NCBI GenBank assembly: GCA_040285745.1
Contig: JAUFOR010000004.1
Coordinates: 930,001-994,000, forward strand
Source: Barthelona sp. PCE
Lineage: Eukaryota > Metamonada: BaSk clade
DNA length: 64,000 bases
Reading direction: 5' to 3'
The notes beneath the pieces are model-generated. The model made no database searches, had not been told where the DNA came from, and worked only from the letters and a program-made list of their open reading frames with translations. Positions 30,301-37,688 of this stretch are shown in pieces. Every line of letters starts with the position of its first letter. Positions within the stretch are counted from its first letter, which is position 1. A program made the translations under genes and the position numbers.

Positions 30301-32994
30301 CACCGTAAGCTTCTGCCCCATAACGCCCATGATCTGCTAGACGCCACATGGGCCCAAGCATTACAGTTGAGCAGTCCTATTCTAGAAATCGAAGTTCCCC
30401 ATGAGATGGTGGAGCTCGATTTTGAGCGTCTCATGTTGCTCAACTGCGACCTTGACGAGGAGGATAAGATCGACCTGGAGATCCTTCGAGACTTCCAAGA
30501 TTATTTGGAGATCGAAGCACTGCAGTGTACTGGTCCTTTCCACTCTGCAGCAACACTCACGAAGAGCACCATTGCGTTGAGCCTGTTGCACATTCTGCAC
30601 CGTAACCGCGTAGTCGTCATGTTTGATTCGTTCGACATAATCACCATGATTGCGCATCAGCTCTATCCAGCTGTAAGTTTCATCAGTCTTTACGACGAAG
30701 AGTTCGATGCAAAGATCCGAGACGCGGTCCTCTCTCCGTCCCTCATCGTCATCAGTGACATATCATGCCAATCGGGAATTCCTCAGCATCTGACCGACTT
30801 CTTGGTTGACTTCGAGGAGAAAGAGATCTCCTCCCATCCTCACTGCACCATTGTCCTCGGTCTCATCCACTCAACCATGCTCAGCGCAGTTGCGTTGTCA
30901 CCTCTATCAAAGTACATCTCAGTGAACCTAACGTTCTCTATTGAAGAATTTGAGAGGTTCATTGTACTGTACATAACACAAAAGCTGGACTTGAAAACCT
31001 TCAAGCTTCTTGGCAATCTGTCCAGAGCTCTGTACTGGATCGATAAGCATTGTGTTGATCTTGAGAGTTTGCTGTTGCAAACGGTATCCGAACTTCCAAC
31101 GGAATTAGATCAGTTGCGTGAGGCAGTCAAAGGGGATAAGTACAAGAGTATTTCGAAAACGGTTGCGGACCTCACATTTATCAAGAAGCTACGCAGCGTT
31201 GTTGATTTGGGAATAACATCAATCACGCGTCTCATTAATGATAGACGCCGCTTTTTAGCCTTTGTTCTGTCGCGCCTGTTTGTATGCTCGTCCATGTATG
31301 ACCAAGAGAATCTGAAATGTATGGTTCCTTCAGCCCAGTTCTGTCGCAGTATTATTCTCACTTTTGCAAAGCGAGGTAAACTCGACTTTTTACCGGTTCC
31401 AACTGTCACAAGGATTGAACACGAGCGTTCTCACAAGATTTCTCGGGGTCGTCGTCCCAGTTCCATATCACATAGGCCTAACCTGCAGCTGAACAGATCC
31501 TTTGAGCGCACCAACCCGTCTTCACTGTCGTTGGATAACCCCGAGGTTGTCTCTCTACTCAAACACTTCTGTAGCGTTGCTTTTAGACGACTGGAAAAGC
31601 TAAGCGAAGTATTTGCATTTGCGCTTCAGCTCTGTAATTACTTTGGCTATTTTGATAAAACAGTTTTGAAGGCGCTAAGTATTGCAGAGTCTTGCTCTAA
31701 CCTTGAGGATATGTCCGCATCCATCGAAGATGCATCGTTGCAGGACGCTATCGCAAAAATCATTGCTTTTAAAGAGAACCACTCTCTCGAGTATCACTCT
31801 TGGATCCATTCATCAAATCCATATACGCAAGATATTCCTGACTTAAGCATCTCTTCATGGGATAAGTTTGTTATTGTTCGCTTGCTCAGACCAGACAACG
31901 TTATTGAACTGTACAATTCTATCATTGAGGAATGCTTCGGCTTCACAGTCATTCAGTTGCTGCGCAATCCGGTCTTTGATCATCTTGAGTCGTACCAACA
32001 TCGGTTTGTGACACTGTCAACTTCAAACAGCAACAGGATCCAGGATACCAAGAGCGTCGTGATTAATTCGATTGAGAGCATCTCTCCATCGCTCATTGGT
32101 CACAAGTTCGAATCTCAATGCGTCTTTATTATTACGGATCAGCCTATTCCGCCAGAAATAGCACGTCACTGCTTTTTTGCAGATCGAAGATTCACCTTCT
32201 TTGCAAAGCACGATACGAGCGACGATTTGAGACAGGTACTTACAAAATCAAACGTATCGCTCCAGAGTCGCATATCCTCAGCACTTGACACAATTAACCA
32301 ACATCTCCAGATATCCTTGGATACATCGTTTTTGCAGCATGATTTAGGGATCATCCCATGTGTTGTCAAGAGCTACATCAATTTTATTAATGAGCAGAAG
32401 AACACATTGGAGGGCATTAACAGACTGGTTTCAACAGCTAAGGCTAACGATATGTACCCGTGCAGTGAGCTCATCAGACGACTTTATAATCAGCTTTCGT
32501 CTCTCCAGCTGCCAACTTATTTCTCGTACATCTTCAACACGCATTCCACGACGAAGGTAGTGAAGATCATCGAGAGCAGATTACAATTTGGAAGGCAACT
32601 TCTTTCAGTTGTTTCTACCAAGCAACGAGATTTTTCGCGGACTCCAATTCTGTTTTATCCGCTTTTACATGCGTTGCTCTGTGAAAAGAAACCTAGATAC
32701 TTACTTTTCGCACTTAAAGATCTTTCACATGATGAATGTGAGGTTCTTTGCTTATTCCAACAGGCCAAGTGCGTAGACGTTGTGCTGAAGCTTGAGAACT
32801 CAACAATTGTAGCCCTGCCCCAACCAGGTGCTCTTTCTCCAGCTCCCATCCTGTACATTCACACAACAAATTGGATCCCTCCAAAAGCTACCCAGCTTTT
32901 TTCACATTTCGATCAGTTTATTCTTCCCTCGTATGTTGAGGCAATGTATATTGTTGGAATTGTGTCAGAGGATCCCATCGTTCTTGAACTTTAA
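18391..32994 (+). CDS. divergent dynein-heavy-chain-like protein with IQ motifs and degenerate AAA1-AAA3
   Basis: At 4,867 residues this is slightly longer than most dynein heavy chains. An acidic patch lies at about 850-905. A linker-like region includes WYPTLKSLLDYLPLAKRL near 1680. Two IQ motifs follow, AAIVIQSTWRGYYERK (about 1837) and AAVVIQSAWRGYMVRKK (about 1872), where AAA1 would be approached; these may bind calmodulin or a light chain. I find no AAA1 P-loop. The AAA2 site reads IVHDSKGYFEH (about 2310) and AAA3 VYATSGHPIAISK (about 2590), both degenerate. AAA4 keeps GPASSGKN (3298-3305). Stalk coiled coil 1 spans about 3560-3640, with a microtubule-binding-like tip and coiled coil 2 to about 3840. 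A Ser/Thr-rich insert lies at about 3870-3920, before an AAA5-like region. The fold assignment rests on order and spacing. It resembles non-motor dynein relatives such as DNHD1, but orthology is unproven. No intron is needed. Confidence 0.8.
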   Translation: MVIQDNEVVTSGLKGFFGKHLSAHLSRSDISQLLNNDVFKFRLNYFLFERHTTIVYVFKPKKESIPILSSNVGPPGSRSNSFVGVFDNTEETEYVVSFDCPFAHAEHIVFFIKSPPFVYSRDESSLSVVVGAITQPILNSLNGLISGVLVPLVDNLISLNMPKILLSPVLDPLFSELLIHFQFLNAVSDMTCAENENTVLLPLPPSLNNSPKELIDMYIDLWYKQISLVLKKNHEIKCPLDEVIFWYNRKKILKSLLRQLNSAQLKSFLINNHINFSKFEMSIEEELVLATKIYGLLKPTREIFEQFNSISIQEVISFIPALFECFYQLWLISHDVYVKGMNINIFKLMKCIALVVIDKCKAFLHCEEIFLFDYIKYDEHNNQYKLKLIDDSIIEKLFLKSGTLIKKFKLVVNICSTIKNVFFDYKSKASTNHGVDGKITTPRRGSVVEEEIKKAKIVKMEKRHILFDWNAINNTQLFKELDMFMDRTMDLFELFKIFKHFTLIDNINFSQIFQNVTKYDDLNTIISQYCRDIRNHTVHCIISITQGTIDRCYDEYYVKHEGRDGEEVRHMSYKEYCDKKLGLYECDPISFNSAFYDMEKNAQVLGTELAELLDGGFSNLYDLTGSIELLMFLQPLQQDPVLLTVARVLNKAFVTICAHIYRQTQMIALSAGVSLVELDDIVIPRLPLPVEPTSSHQGQSEFSELTTVQKLQRYANCRDLINKFREKFNHLNFSALPDDVILSQNTQYKRRSEKSENDKLIELGNILLKPASVYTPFELLLLVNSVVKTCFANSLRFLDGAEAEFAGRIAQTYRDFFSTINEQEDYIEGFLRSSLLILEAPESNEFHLDSEEESVSEAESIEEEELDLDSDIDHLMKSIHDAVDDENDKSELTLNFSLVSNVEDDVRLEIPSIKDSDLIGRHVLVNKDPVINDLIFDCKAVCKLFSISEISDIQVPNIVTRLATFSNVYRRIIFTLSFTMNMYNDTLVHINHVIRALLYGPMERCVSLLEKGLELCWDGVECEQFVNDLRSDIMFLLNRVQSLNSIYVLIPNFFDGLMDQGVLNLSDKTFESLGSFIKYVDGSINTLIESIKAFNVDLTDLLQQAYNQLDISHGEPLWTEFVQSIVDLLTPRLEQLVESELSGLLAFLKREDCIMGDIVLSGCRVETTPNHFKEAEIMFISDQSIDLKHRNLFFIVKNLIDRMLTVPAFINIGRPTADNILLTLDTPRFMEVNRNFSIDLRNHVFSVEKSRDVGNLNDFEGVSKIGHLTLDIFNVVERICGDISSIVGELHVSFDPLLASDQLSSMIEFLPISKYMISEIPLVSDTFPSLPVLDDSAGFLKALQDQLHQVKLLQSDILSLPLKKTSNCVMFDLYPLQNSLLTRISRVTNSVRTLLFEIFTVLSDIVDGEISLYDDQLNSAQKTLNYVMNINTSNSYQSASQYNITTEEDKERSISRTEVFNFFYCLFKFKLNSKFIDICIKLWKNALVIIEGVWPSSTLQLNNVFTKLSIRFRNLLTIRDTILPNVVVLGTKFVEHIELKHDDILEKANTMFNNIQQKAPFTVQRLVIPNLDDQCFSTAFSMIDDFFEQFTTLKAECEELDEMEEVYGEKIVGEVPIASIEDLLNEYRDFWNIYKEANELVIVFRSSLFCNTDLFTFQQKTEKIIDRCDSMMYSQSFLSDWYPTLKSLLDYLPLAKRLEQNSITEYSWQRISNLVNENLSGKREFCNIILWPEVFSDDNAVKKISDIISSAEREEENLEVLNGLTTEYQHCSFHSSKYSVSFPRASWITSVFMANEAEAKQIMRSVEILMAKYRKNRIQKPFNRKSRTRNEIDEISAAIVIQSTWRGYYERKMRSFEPGVKMLMEISRRYRAAVVIQSAWRGYMVRKKMWKKQTNKEHISIDIYSIRSFSLFSKNFTVASADTVMNLLTVDDWGSIASAAEYIGPSMRLRHHMDELQNAVDRETPRLSLKFEDWFKRLADIKRLYAMLFSVCFATEGILNLALRAVMSTSYVPAPEKKLSLSHLYRAFCNVLTLLLTKRSITAACDNEIFEALLEMKGYINRCVDDFVEPFWMYEVERAPLLRFIRAGQLPIIAIAFNRCLDKDIMFDSRIFKLERSTLNFLANRCFSNVLALNIKDNEIVSVVDMNGTKMKLNPPISLLYRFSFSLFINTVDQVLELTVDHIFESAKLQDLSEKTTANDLIAMITKVPALYGRCFISYFVSNVNCTRDKIESLLADLACYVPESHLQCLVPMAIRLCAAEKDLKLELDLDELMSSPRFIPTLPTLPLNILPNLEVHNVMEMLKKHRLLIVHDSKGYFEHLIRALLCLEGVCMVDDSNIDDNEFSLEQMKSNAKYAFENNHVLIVRNIKTLSSAVRCQFLQALEACECQVLVHWPSSRVLEFGSFKRYKLQGRVTKMQLRAHLVILCLQKQLPNAVELSNQLASIIVQLRCVLSNYQVQFPISSALINRMLNGTSNLYRRMLGDEESDIELCEQVAAFVINKLVLLHSIPIETLQLGHTHIGPVIVDLEDVVRPVLNQLSPLYGHIEHCDLPSEYDVFTDRVLNTDDITLPMRPYARLLSSFFDTTDSCVVYATSGHPIAISKVLLKCCMTVGYVMNIKIRRLGNLTPRQHVRLYIQQLEEHLFSMPYVGDLLVLFTVMEIESQLAFAIIDRLKRKFIQLSSVPQISERFSSWRIFTMWFRYIPSSVADTDLYQHAKLSVPHHPSESLGMLFSEFWKPHGKSDQLLSVMCLPSIVLPFFTETYIKVFSIPFDHKRIIDIFYSLICSSQYQSMYAPYHILWCGVEVRTHMLMRIARGFEKFGPMELLWTLYYVLTIPLAEKYRKEFDTVFDKLIAQPFIETFNMPPNNACGAHLKNVYIELVTKESFKQQTQNHLRSTFLRTSFIVRPKVKSRLQHDQNMTRSKTAWSVFESIACIPIEDMPPLLLSGNIPLNDMVNYLMDRNKTHIEVYIIRVSPFTTPEDIVSALLAPFVRLNDQISPKRRRGFNLYYFKDFHRIPAFCFSMLSELLVDKHVFVERDRKYVHFNRTLFFLEGEFTKPAIFPPNDEFAGLFVPMCGILTLRFSDSLNTSIVGTLAKAWKIGPTDRNYYLLEAAEQTIAYCLSLFRQVFPLSFGREFLSCDWLLLEPYITLIKEHAPNVDMFGSTFVYLIATVLQSWSLKASTTSERKLISQIIDRSIRRFFPADAVLHIKSVSDVLLVPTKIARLLTKQAKSNQTMIDQSIICDGLVAINRVSIFRRRLLRYLVGSFTHVVSLPVVFLRLLLHLCLLIEGSSHVSLVGPASSGKNLLCRIALRLLCDSEMGKLSVMSLKDVLFDQKSTLEFVRAIVIDNRRIMLRISCSDVDTLTHSQKNVLSCVFEELLCKNSSYNTMLRIISDKTVSIHSEIHAQLSTGRLSYHAIDGAFVGQLSKNVQLITTINSQRLLEQEILQMFVSSFTLATTLHVPVWNKEDWVLASSDVILQLNSKYPLHLTSVERDNVCYHMATVFSQLSRNLSRYSNNVVFHDVVEPAIAPDDLAVYIERFTSLNLLLFEYNSRRLHLIKASHKFVQFANKSLELQRNERQTLRKKLDFLSHSVGELISQIADEKLRLQVSNESLDNERKLLLTENDRLAVLQEGFNAENDVYMRHNMHFKELLTKIRDLPVTDHGTIESADYLNLKLMSSPDLSLCLLSKCILEIISSDSVPAEPIDSFFRLKRTITNFPGFVKLLFMFNITEISTSTVITLERESNTLHDLTEHKNSIVRLFYELIAIIPILHSAIQLKNSRSDELNLCLREIEILRARESHGEQKVRASNSRVNRLRLDLLALINEKTIVQQAFDGVNEIYSVLQLVSNGMDEVTAWTTSVASSVVNSSIVTPAISYRETTSITSSVIATTPKVKTSSRTLDTPNTHTFSRSELGLGTPHNVEAPRELSLHTPVPTCAIVAVILTILPNLPGEYHRSVLSLVVDDMVHRKLLPHNAHDLLDATWAQALQLSSPILEIEVPHEMVELDFERLMLLNCDLDEEDKIDLEILRDFQDYLEIEALQCTGPFHSAATLTKSTIALSLLHILHRNRVVVMFDSFDIITMIAHQLYPAVSFISLYDEEFDAKIRDAVLSPSLIVISDISCQSGIPQHLTDFLVDFEEKEISSHPHCTIVLGLIHSTMLSAVALSPLSKYISVNLTFSIEEFERFIVLYITQKLDLKTFKLLGNLSRALYWIDKHCVDLESLLLQTVSELPTELDQLREAVKGDKYKSISKTVADLTFIKKLRSVVDLGITSITRLINDRRRFLAFVLSRLFVCSSMYDQENLKCMVPSAQFCRSIILTFAKRGKLDFLPVPTVTRIEHERSHKISRGRRPSSISHRPNLQLNRSFERTNPSSLSLDNPEVVSLLKHFCSVAFRRLEKLSEVFAFALQLCNYFGYFDKTVLKALSIAESCSNLEDMSASIEDASLQDAIAKIIAFKENHSLEYHSWIHSSNPYTQDIPDLSISSWDKFVIVRLLRPDNVIELYNSIIEECFGFTVIQLLRNPVFDHLESYQHRFVTLSTSNSNRIQDTKSVVINSIESISPSLIGHKFESQCVFIITDQPIPPEIARHCFFADRRFTFFAKHDTSDDLRQVLTKSNVSLQSRISSALDTINQHLQISLDTSFLQHDLGIIPCVVKSYINFINEQKNTLEGINRLVSTAKANDMYPCSELIRRLYNQLSSLQLPTYFSYIFNTHSTTKVVKIIESRLQFGRQLLSVVSTKQRDFSRTPILFYPLLHALLCEKKPRYLLFALKDLSHDECEVLCLFQQAKCVDVVLKLENSTIVALPQPGALSPAPILYIHTTNWIPPKATQLFSHFDQFILPSYVEAMYIVGIVSEDPIVLEL

Positions 32995-33029
32995 TCAAAA
33001 TAATCAGTAAAACAGTCAAATAATTAGAT

Positions 33030-36000
33030 TTACAACGCACGATTAACATCAGAGACGCCAAAAGTATTAGTTCCAGCAAAGCCAAAGCCAGTGAGTGTTG
33101 AATGTTGCTTCTCATGAAGAGACAAGGGAATCCATTTCAACTCAATGTCTAATGCTGCTAATTCGCTGAAAGCAACTAATTGCCAGAGTGTACCAAGCTT
33201 CTGGAATGAGTATTCGTCAAAGTCCAGTGAGCATCTGATTAGGCTTAGAAGATAATCGGACAATCTTGATTCCTTAAATCCAAAGAGTTCACCGAGAGCC
33301 GTCTTGATAAGGTTTATATCATTGGAACGACTGTGGTGGATCTGATGTTGGATAGTCTCGAGCAACTGTTGAGTCTCATCGCGAGAGAAGAGAACACTTA
33401 ATGAAAGATATACAACCTTTTTAATAGCTGTCAAAATAACACGGTTACTTTCGGGGAGCAGCTGATATGCCGTCTTGAGGCGCATAAAGAGAGTATCGAG
33501 GGTTGATAACTCTGAACTGCGATCATCCAGTGATTTATATATCCTTTGCATTTGCCACAGATTGTTGATGACCAGCGGGCTAGTTTCATTGAGGTTCTCC
33601 TTGCGCTTGAATGCTTCGGTTGAAAACTTAAGGGCATCTATGGGGTCACCAAGACTGAGCGCCAACTCTGCCTTGAAGAAGAGCGCATTACTGCTTTCAA
33701 GGACAAATTTGGTATTTGACTCAAATATGAACATGGCATTGTTGTATGACTCCATAGCTTCTGTAGAGAGGCCAAAGAATTTGAAGAGATGACCAGCTGA
33801 ACAGTAATAACGACCAAGAACGGAGTGTTGTGGACCGCAATACTTCCTAAGTATATCAAGGGCACGTTTAAACGAAGTTACTGAGTTCTCACAATCATTT
33901 TCATGTTTATAGTGATCACTGAGATACTTGAAGAAAGGAACGTGTAGCAGGTTTTCATCACCCAAAATACGGAAGTAGTAAGAGCAATAAGCGTGGATGT
34001 GTCTGGGGTTCATGTTGCTTCTCTCGATGAACGACCATTGAGATGCATCCATGAGATTGACAATGTGCAGCAGCTGAACGTAGCAACGAAGAGAAATGAC
34101 AGTGAATCGTGGGAAGATAGACAAACAAACGCGTAAATACAGACATGCAAGTGATATGAGCTTCTTTATACCAAGCTCCTGCAATCCAATCTTGACAGTC
34201 TTCTGCTGCAACTTCTCCTCGTCCGATTTGCGAAGCGCAGTGCTCGACTGATATGTGACATCCATTAATGACTTCAGTAAATCTATGTATTCAAGCGAAA
34301 TGAGATAACAGTAGTTTGCAATCGATGAGTTGAGATAAAGAGGGTTGATCATGTACTCATTGTACAGTTTAGTGTTGAGTAGGTGAATGATACCACGTGA
34401 AGGTATGAGATCAATCATTGCAACTTTCACGTACATCTGCCACCTCTCGAACTCCCATGCTTCATAAACTGAGTCGATATGGCGGTCGTTAAATACTACA
34501 CCAATAAGGGAGTTTGTTCTGTTAACAACCAATACAGGGTTTAAAATTGAGAAATCAAAGTTTTCAACACCATAGTCAGTAGCTACACGCTTCTGGAGCA
34601 TTTCACGCAAAGAATCGTGTTCGCCCCAAATGTAAACATCATAGAACGAACATAAACATGAACCAAGTTGACGGTTCATATAATCGATAGCTTCTTCTCT
34701 TGACATTTCATAGGTATTCTTGTTTGTTTCAGGATCAAATTTTCCATTCTCTCCACCCATTTCATCAAATCCACCGGCCCTGTTATCCATACCGCCGCTC
34801 TGCCTGACGCCAAACTCATCGACTTGAGGTGGTTGGTGCTGATACGGTGACGATTGGGGCATGTTAGGTGAGTTCTCATCCACCTGTGATCCACCAATAT
34901 TGTGCCTTGACCGACCACTTGTCATAGAATGAGCAATTGAAGCACCTTCATGCGTATTAGGGACATTAAGTGTTGGCTCGTTATGTATCGGTTCTTGATA
35001 ACCGAAGTCATTGCCACCATACATCATACTATAGTACTGTTCTGGATGTAAGAAGATGTACTTACCACGTAATTCCCTGAAATAAGCTCTGAAATTCTCC
35101 TGCATAACACCAAAAAGAACACGAGAGGCCATCTCAGTTAAGAAAGCAGTCCTTACAGTTGGAAGATGTATGTTTTGATACATAAAGCCGAGATAGAAGT
35201 CGGGAATTCCCTTTTCCATCAACAACTGTTCTACCTCAAAGGGAGACGTTACGTTGATATTTAACTCATCAATTTCTCGACATATATCCAATACATAGCT
35301 GACAAAATCACGATGCAACGCAAAAAGTTCATTCATATCATTCTCGTCATCTCTCTCATCTCCAAGCTTCAGGAATGCATCCGAATTGACGCTCAGACCG
35401 TCCAACAACTTGAGGTAGTTTGGAAGATACCTCCGTAAGAGCATTTCCTTCTCAGTCTTTGGTGGTTGATAGAATGCACTAGGAAGGAGTCTGCTGTGGT
35501 TTTCAACAAAGTAAAGACCTTTGTATTCAATTACCCTCAGATCAAATGGTCCTCTAATTGTGACCTCGCCAGAAGATGAACGTACAGTATGAGGCTTACA
35601 ACCAAGACGGTCAAAGAATGTCTCGAAAGTGGGTTCTTCGCTGATCAAATCAACAAATTGACCATCCTTAACACCGTACACAAGTCTACATTGTGCATTG
35701 GTAGGAAACATTGCAACTACACGCATGGTCATCAGCTTATAAGAGAGCACAATTTCAAGCGCAGGGTAAAACGCAGCGCTGTCAGTAGAAAGAATGAGTT
35801 CGGCAGATTTGATAGATAGTTCGGCAGTGTCAACACTAAGACGATCTCTATCAGTATTATTTTCATCTTGAACCCAGGAAAACTTCATCCCGTGAGCATA
35901 GTAGCTGTAATACATAAAGTCATCCGCGTAAAATTCAGGCTGGAACTCAGGGCGACGTCTGAGGTTTGGAAAAACGTGTTGATCGTCATGTCTGAATGGT

Positions 36001-36773
36001 TTATATGTTTGGTGCTCTTCACTAATGTGAAACTCATCAATGATTGTTTTTGCGGTGATCCTTGCTGTGTTGACGAACCTTCTGTAGAAATTTTGAAGTT
36101 GCTCTTGTCGTGAAACGAGCAGCGTGTTGACATTGGTTGTGATGGCAACAAATTCGCTGTAAAAATTATCCCCTTCAACTATTGGGTCATCTGGTGAGTC
36201 AAATAGCTCAGCTCTAGTAGTATCCCGTATTATTTCCTCTTCAGGAACTTCAATTTCTTCAGGTTCAAATGTTTGATCTTGTGGTTCGTTATAATAATCA
36301 TAATCGTCAAAACCAAAATTATTCATGTGCTGGGCTAGCTTGCGAAGGTGTTTGGGTTTGGTGTTTAACAAAGAACCCTCAGGAGAAAGTGTCGAACTAC
36401 CAATTCGTTTTAAATAATTAAGAGAAAATTTTGACTCAGGTGGACGATCGAAAAGATCATCATTACGTTTCATAATAGCAGCTACCCAATCTTCCTTTTC
36501 TTCCATTGTGCTGGCTGCCAGAAGAATTGTATTATCAGCTGTTACTAGTTCAAAACAATGTTGTTTCCCCTTAAAAGGAGCACGCAACTCCACAGTCACG
36601 CCCTCTAAGTTGACATACTTTGCTTTTGGATCATTTGCAGAGCGCAAATACAAAAGCTGGTTTGGCAGCAAATGATAAATTCGCTCGTTCCAGGACCCCC
36701 CGAACACGCCACGGTTGAACTTATACAAGTGGCCCGTCTTCAGATATGATCGTACCTCAGCTTCTTGTGTCAT
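33030..36773 (-). CDS. PH domain + CLU-like + TPR protein
   Basis: The open frame reaches 36815 only through a TTG codon. The first ATG is at 36773, giving 1,247 residues, and I prefer that start. Residues ~8-105 form a PH domain (LKTGHLYKFNRG, ending with DWVAAIMKR, the family's C-terminal Trp helix), which usually binds phosphoinositides. Acidic linkers follow. About 500-560 matches the core signature of clustered-mitochondria (CLU) proteins, with GIPDFYLGF followed by a TEMASR helix. About 650-720 is a disordered Gln/Pro/Asn/Gly-rich spacer, and about 960-1050 holds TPR-type helices (SVTSFKRALDIL, STEAMESYNNAMFIF). CLU proteins act in mitochondrial positioning and nuclear-encoded mRNA handling; what this PH fusion does is unknown. 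It converges with the dynein-like gene, leaving 35 bases between stop codons. Confidence 0.7.
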   Translation of the reverse strand: MTQEAEVRSYLKTGHLYKFNRGVFGGSWNERIYHLLPNQLLYLRSANDPKAKYVNLEGVTVELRAPFKGKQHCFELVTADNTILLAASTMEEKEDWVAAIMKRNDDLFDRPPESKFSLNYLKRIGSSTLSPEGSLLNTKPKHLRKLAQHMNNFGFDDYDYYNEPQDQTFEPEEIEVPEEEIIRDTTRAELFDSPDDPIVEGDNFYSEFVAITTNVNTLLVSRQEQLQNFYRRFVNTARITAKTIIDEFHISEEHQTYKPFRHDDQHVFPNLRRRPEFQPEFYADDFMYYSYYAHGMKFSWVQDENNTDRDRLSVDTAELSIKSAELILSTDSAAFYPALEIVLSYKLMTMRVVAMFPTNAQCRLVYGVKDGQFVDLISEEPTFETFFDRLGCKPHTVRSSSGEVTIRGPFDLRVIEYKGLYFVENHSRLLPSAFYQPPKTEKEMLLRRYLPNYLKLLDGLSVNSDAFLKLGDERDDENDMNELFALHRDFVSYVLDICREIDELNINVTSPFEVEQLLMEKGIPDFYLGFMYQNIHLPTVRTAFLTEMASRVLFGVMQENFRAYFRELRGKYIFLHPEQYYSMMYGGNDFGYQEPIHNEPTLNVPNTHEGASIAHSMTSGRSRHNIGGSQVDENSPNMPQSSPYQHQPPQVDEFGVRQSGGMDNRAGGFDEMGGENGKFDPETNKNTYEMSREEAIDYMNRQLGSCLCSFYDVYIWGEHDSLREMLQKRVATDYGVENFDFSILNPVLVVNRTNSLIGVVFNDRHIDSVYEAWEFERWQMYVKVAMIDLIPSRGIIHLLNTKLYNEYMINPLYLNSSIANYCYLISLEYIDLLKSLMDVTYQSSTALRKSDEEKLQQKTVKIGLQELGIKKLISLACLYLRVCLSIFPRFTVISLRCYVQLLHIVNLMDASQWSFIERSNMNPRHIHAYCSYYFRILGDENLLHVPFFKYLSDHYKHENDCENSVTSFKRALDILRKYCGPQHSVLGRYYCSAGHLFKFFGLSTEAMESYNNAMFIFESNTKFVLESSNALFFKAELALSLGDPIDALKFSTEAFKRKENLNETSPLVINNLWQMQRIYKSLDDRSSELSTLDTLFMRLKTAYQLLPESNRVILTAIKKVVYLSLSVLFSRDETQQLLETIQHQIHHSRSNDINLIKTALGELFGFKESRLSDYLLSLIRCSLDFDEYSFQKLGTLWQLVAFSELAALDIELKWIPLSLHEKQHSTLTGFGFAGTNTFGVSDVNRAL

Positions 36774-37029
36774 GAAATGGGTAATAAACTTTAGAACGCT
36801 TTTTACCGCGCGCAACAGGTGATATTGGCAGAAAACACCTCAATTTAGAGAGTTCATGTGAAAATGTTTGCCGTTTTTAAGCATCAACCAGAGAAAAATG
36901 CTTTCTCAAAATTCTAGTTTATTTTAAGCTAAAATTTTGTGAATTGCATTAAAAATTACGAATACAGAACTGTTCATCCCTCAATGTTTGGTAAAAATAA
37001 ATGCAAAACTGAACCTGCATTGCACACTT
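36774..37029. promoter_or_regulatory. upstream region of the PH-CLU-TPR gene
   Basis: This 256-base AT-rich spacer lies between two minus-strand genes. It contains GAGAAAAATGCTTTCTC at 36891-36907, a near palindrome about 120 bases upstream of the 36773 start that shares the AAAATGCT core found upstream of other genes here. Confidence 0.3.
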
Positions 37030-37034
37030 TTATT
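37029..37034 (-). terminator. AATAAA overlapping the B9D1 stop
   Basis: The gene ends GAA TAA AAG, so the TAA stop is inside AATAAA. Confidence 0.5.
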
Positions 37035-37575
37035 CTAACATATAACCACATTTACCTACTCCTCTAGTAGTGACATTAAACGTCACTGTTATGGATCCGC
37101 AACTTTTTGTGCGAACAACTTCTTGACCAGCAGTTTTTGCCGGAAATGTTGGATCTGTGAACTCAACTGGTCTACCAGAGAAAAATGACCTGATGCTTGT
37201 GATGAAAGAGCTCGAGATAGGCCTATATAATTCAATAGTTTTTGTAAAAGTACCACTTTGTAGAGGAATGTGAATTGCGCCAAAACCCTTTGGTATTTGT
37301 CGTCCAAGAAAATCAAGGCCATACATGGTCAGTATAATCTGTGGCCAACCACTAATGTTACAACTTTGAAATGTGGTGTTGAATGGCAAATTCCAAACAA
37401 CATGCTTGTCTTGATGTGTCTTTTGACAAAACGCAGAAAGTCCCCCGTTGTTGCCATCGATAAGCAGCCAATCTGGACCCTGATAGAATTCGTACTGTGT
37501 CATTAAACTTACATTTCCTGGAAATGAACCTGTTTCAATCAACCCGCGTACATTAACTGTGAAATAATCGCTCAT
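37030..37575 (-). CDS. B9D1: B9 domain-containing protein 1 (transition-zone MKS complex)
   Basis: This 181-residue protein is one B9 (C2-like) domain along its whole length. It matches the B9D1/MKSR-1 branch in order: VNVRGLIETGSFP at the N terminus, YEFYQGPDWLLIDG, VWNLPFNTTFQSCN, GWPQIILTMYGLDFLGR, GFGAIHIPLQSG, GRPVEFTDP and a C-terminal SITVTFNVTTRGVGKCGY. B9D1 works with B9D2 and MKS1 at the ciliary transition zone, controlling membrane-protein entry. Length agrees with the family (~200 aa). Its presence supports a ciliated or flagellated cell. The TAA stop lies inside AATAAA at 37029-37034. It is divergent from the next gene with a 113-base shared upstream region. Confidence 0.93.
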   Translation of the reverse strand: MSDYFTVNVRGLIETGSFPGNVSLMTQYEFYQGPDWLLIDGNNGGLSAFCQKTHQDKHVVWNLPFNTTFQSCNISGWPQIILTMYGLDFLGRQIPKGFGAIHIPLQSGTFTKTIELYRPISSSFITSIRSFFSGRPVEFTDPTFPAKTAGQEVVRTKSCGSITVTFNVTTRGVGKCGYMLE

Positions 37576-37688
37576 ATATCAGTGCAGCACAAAAAACCGC
37601 AAAAAATTAATAAAAGAATCTGTGCAAAGGGGTGGAAAATTGACTTCAATATTTTTTTCCCATTTCACCAGTTTTTTGATAATGTTTT

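Noticed and set aside
36774-36815. N-terminal extension of the PH-CLU-TPR protein
   Set aside because: The extended frame begins with TTG, not ATG; the first ATG at 36773 directly precedes the PH domain.
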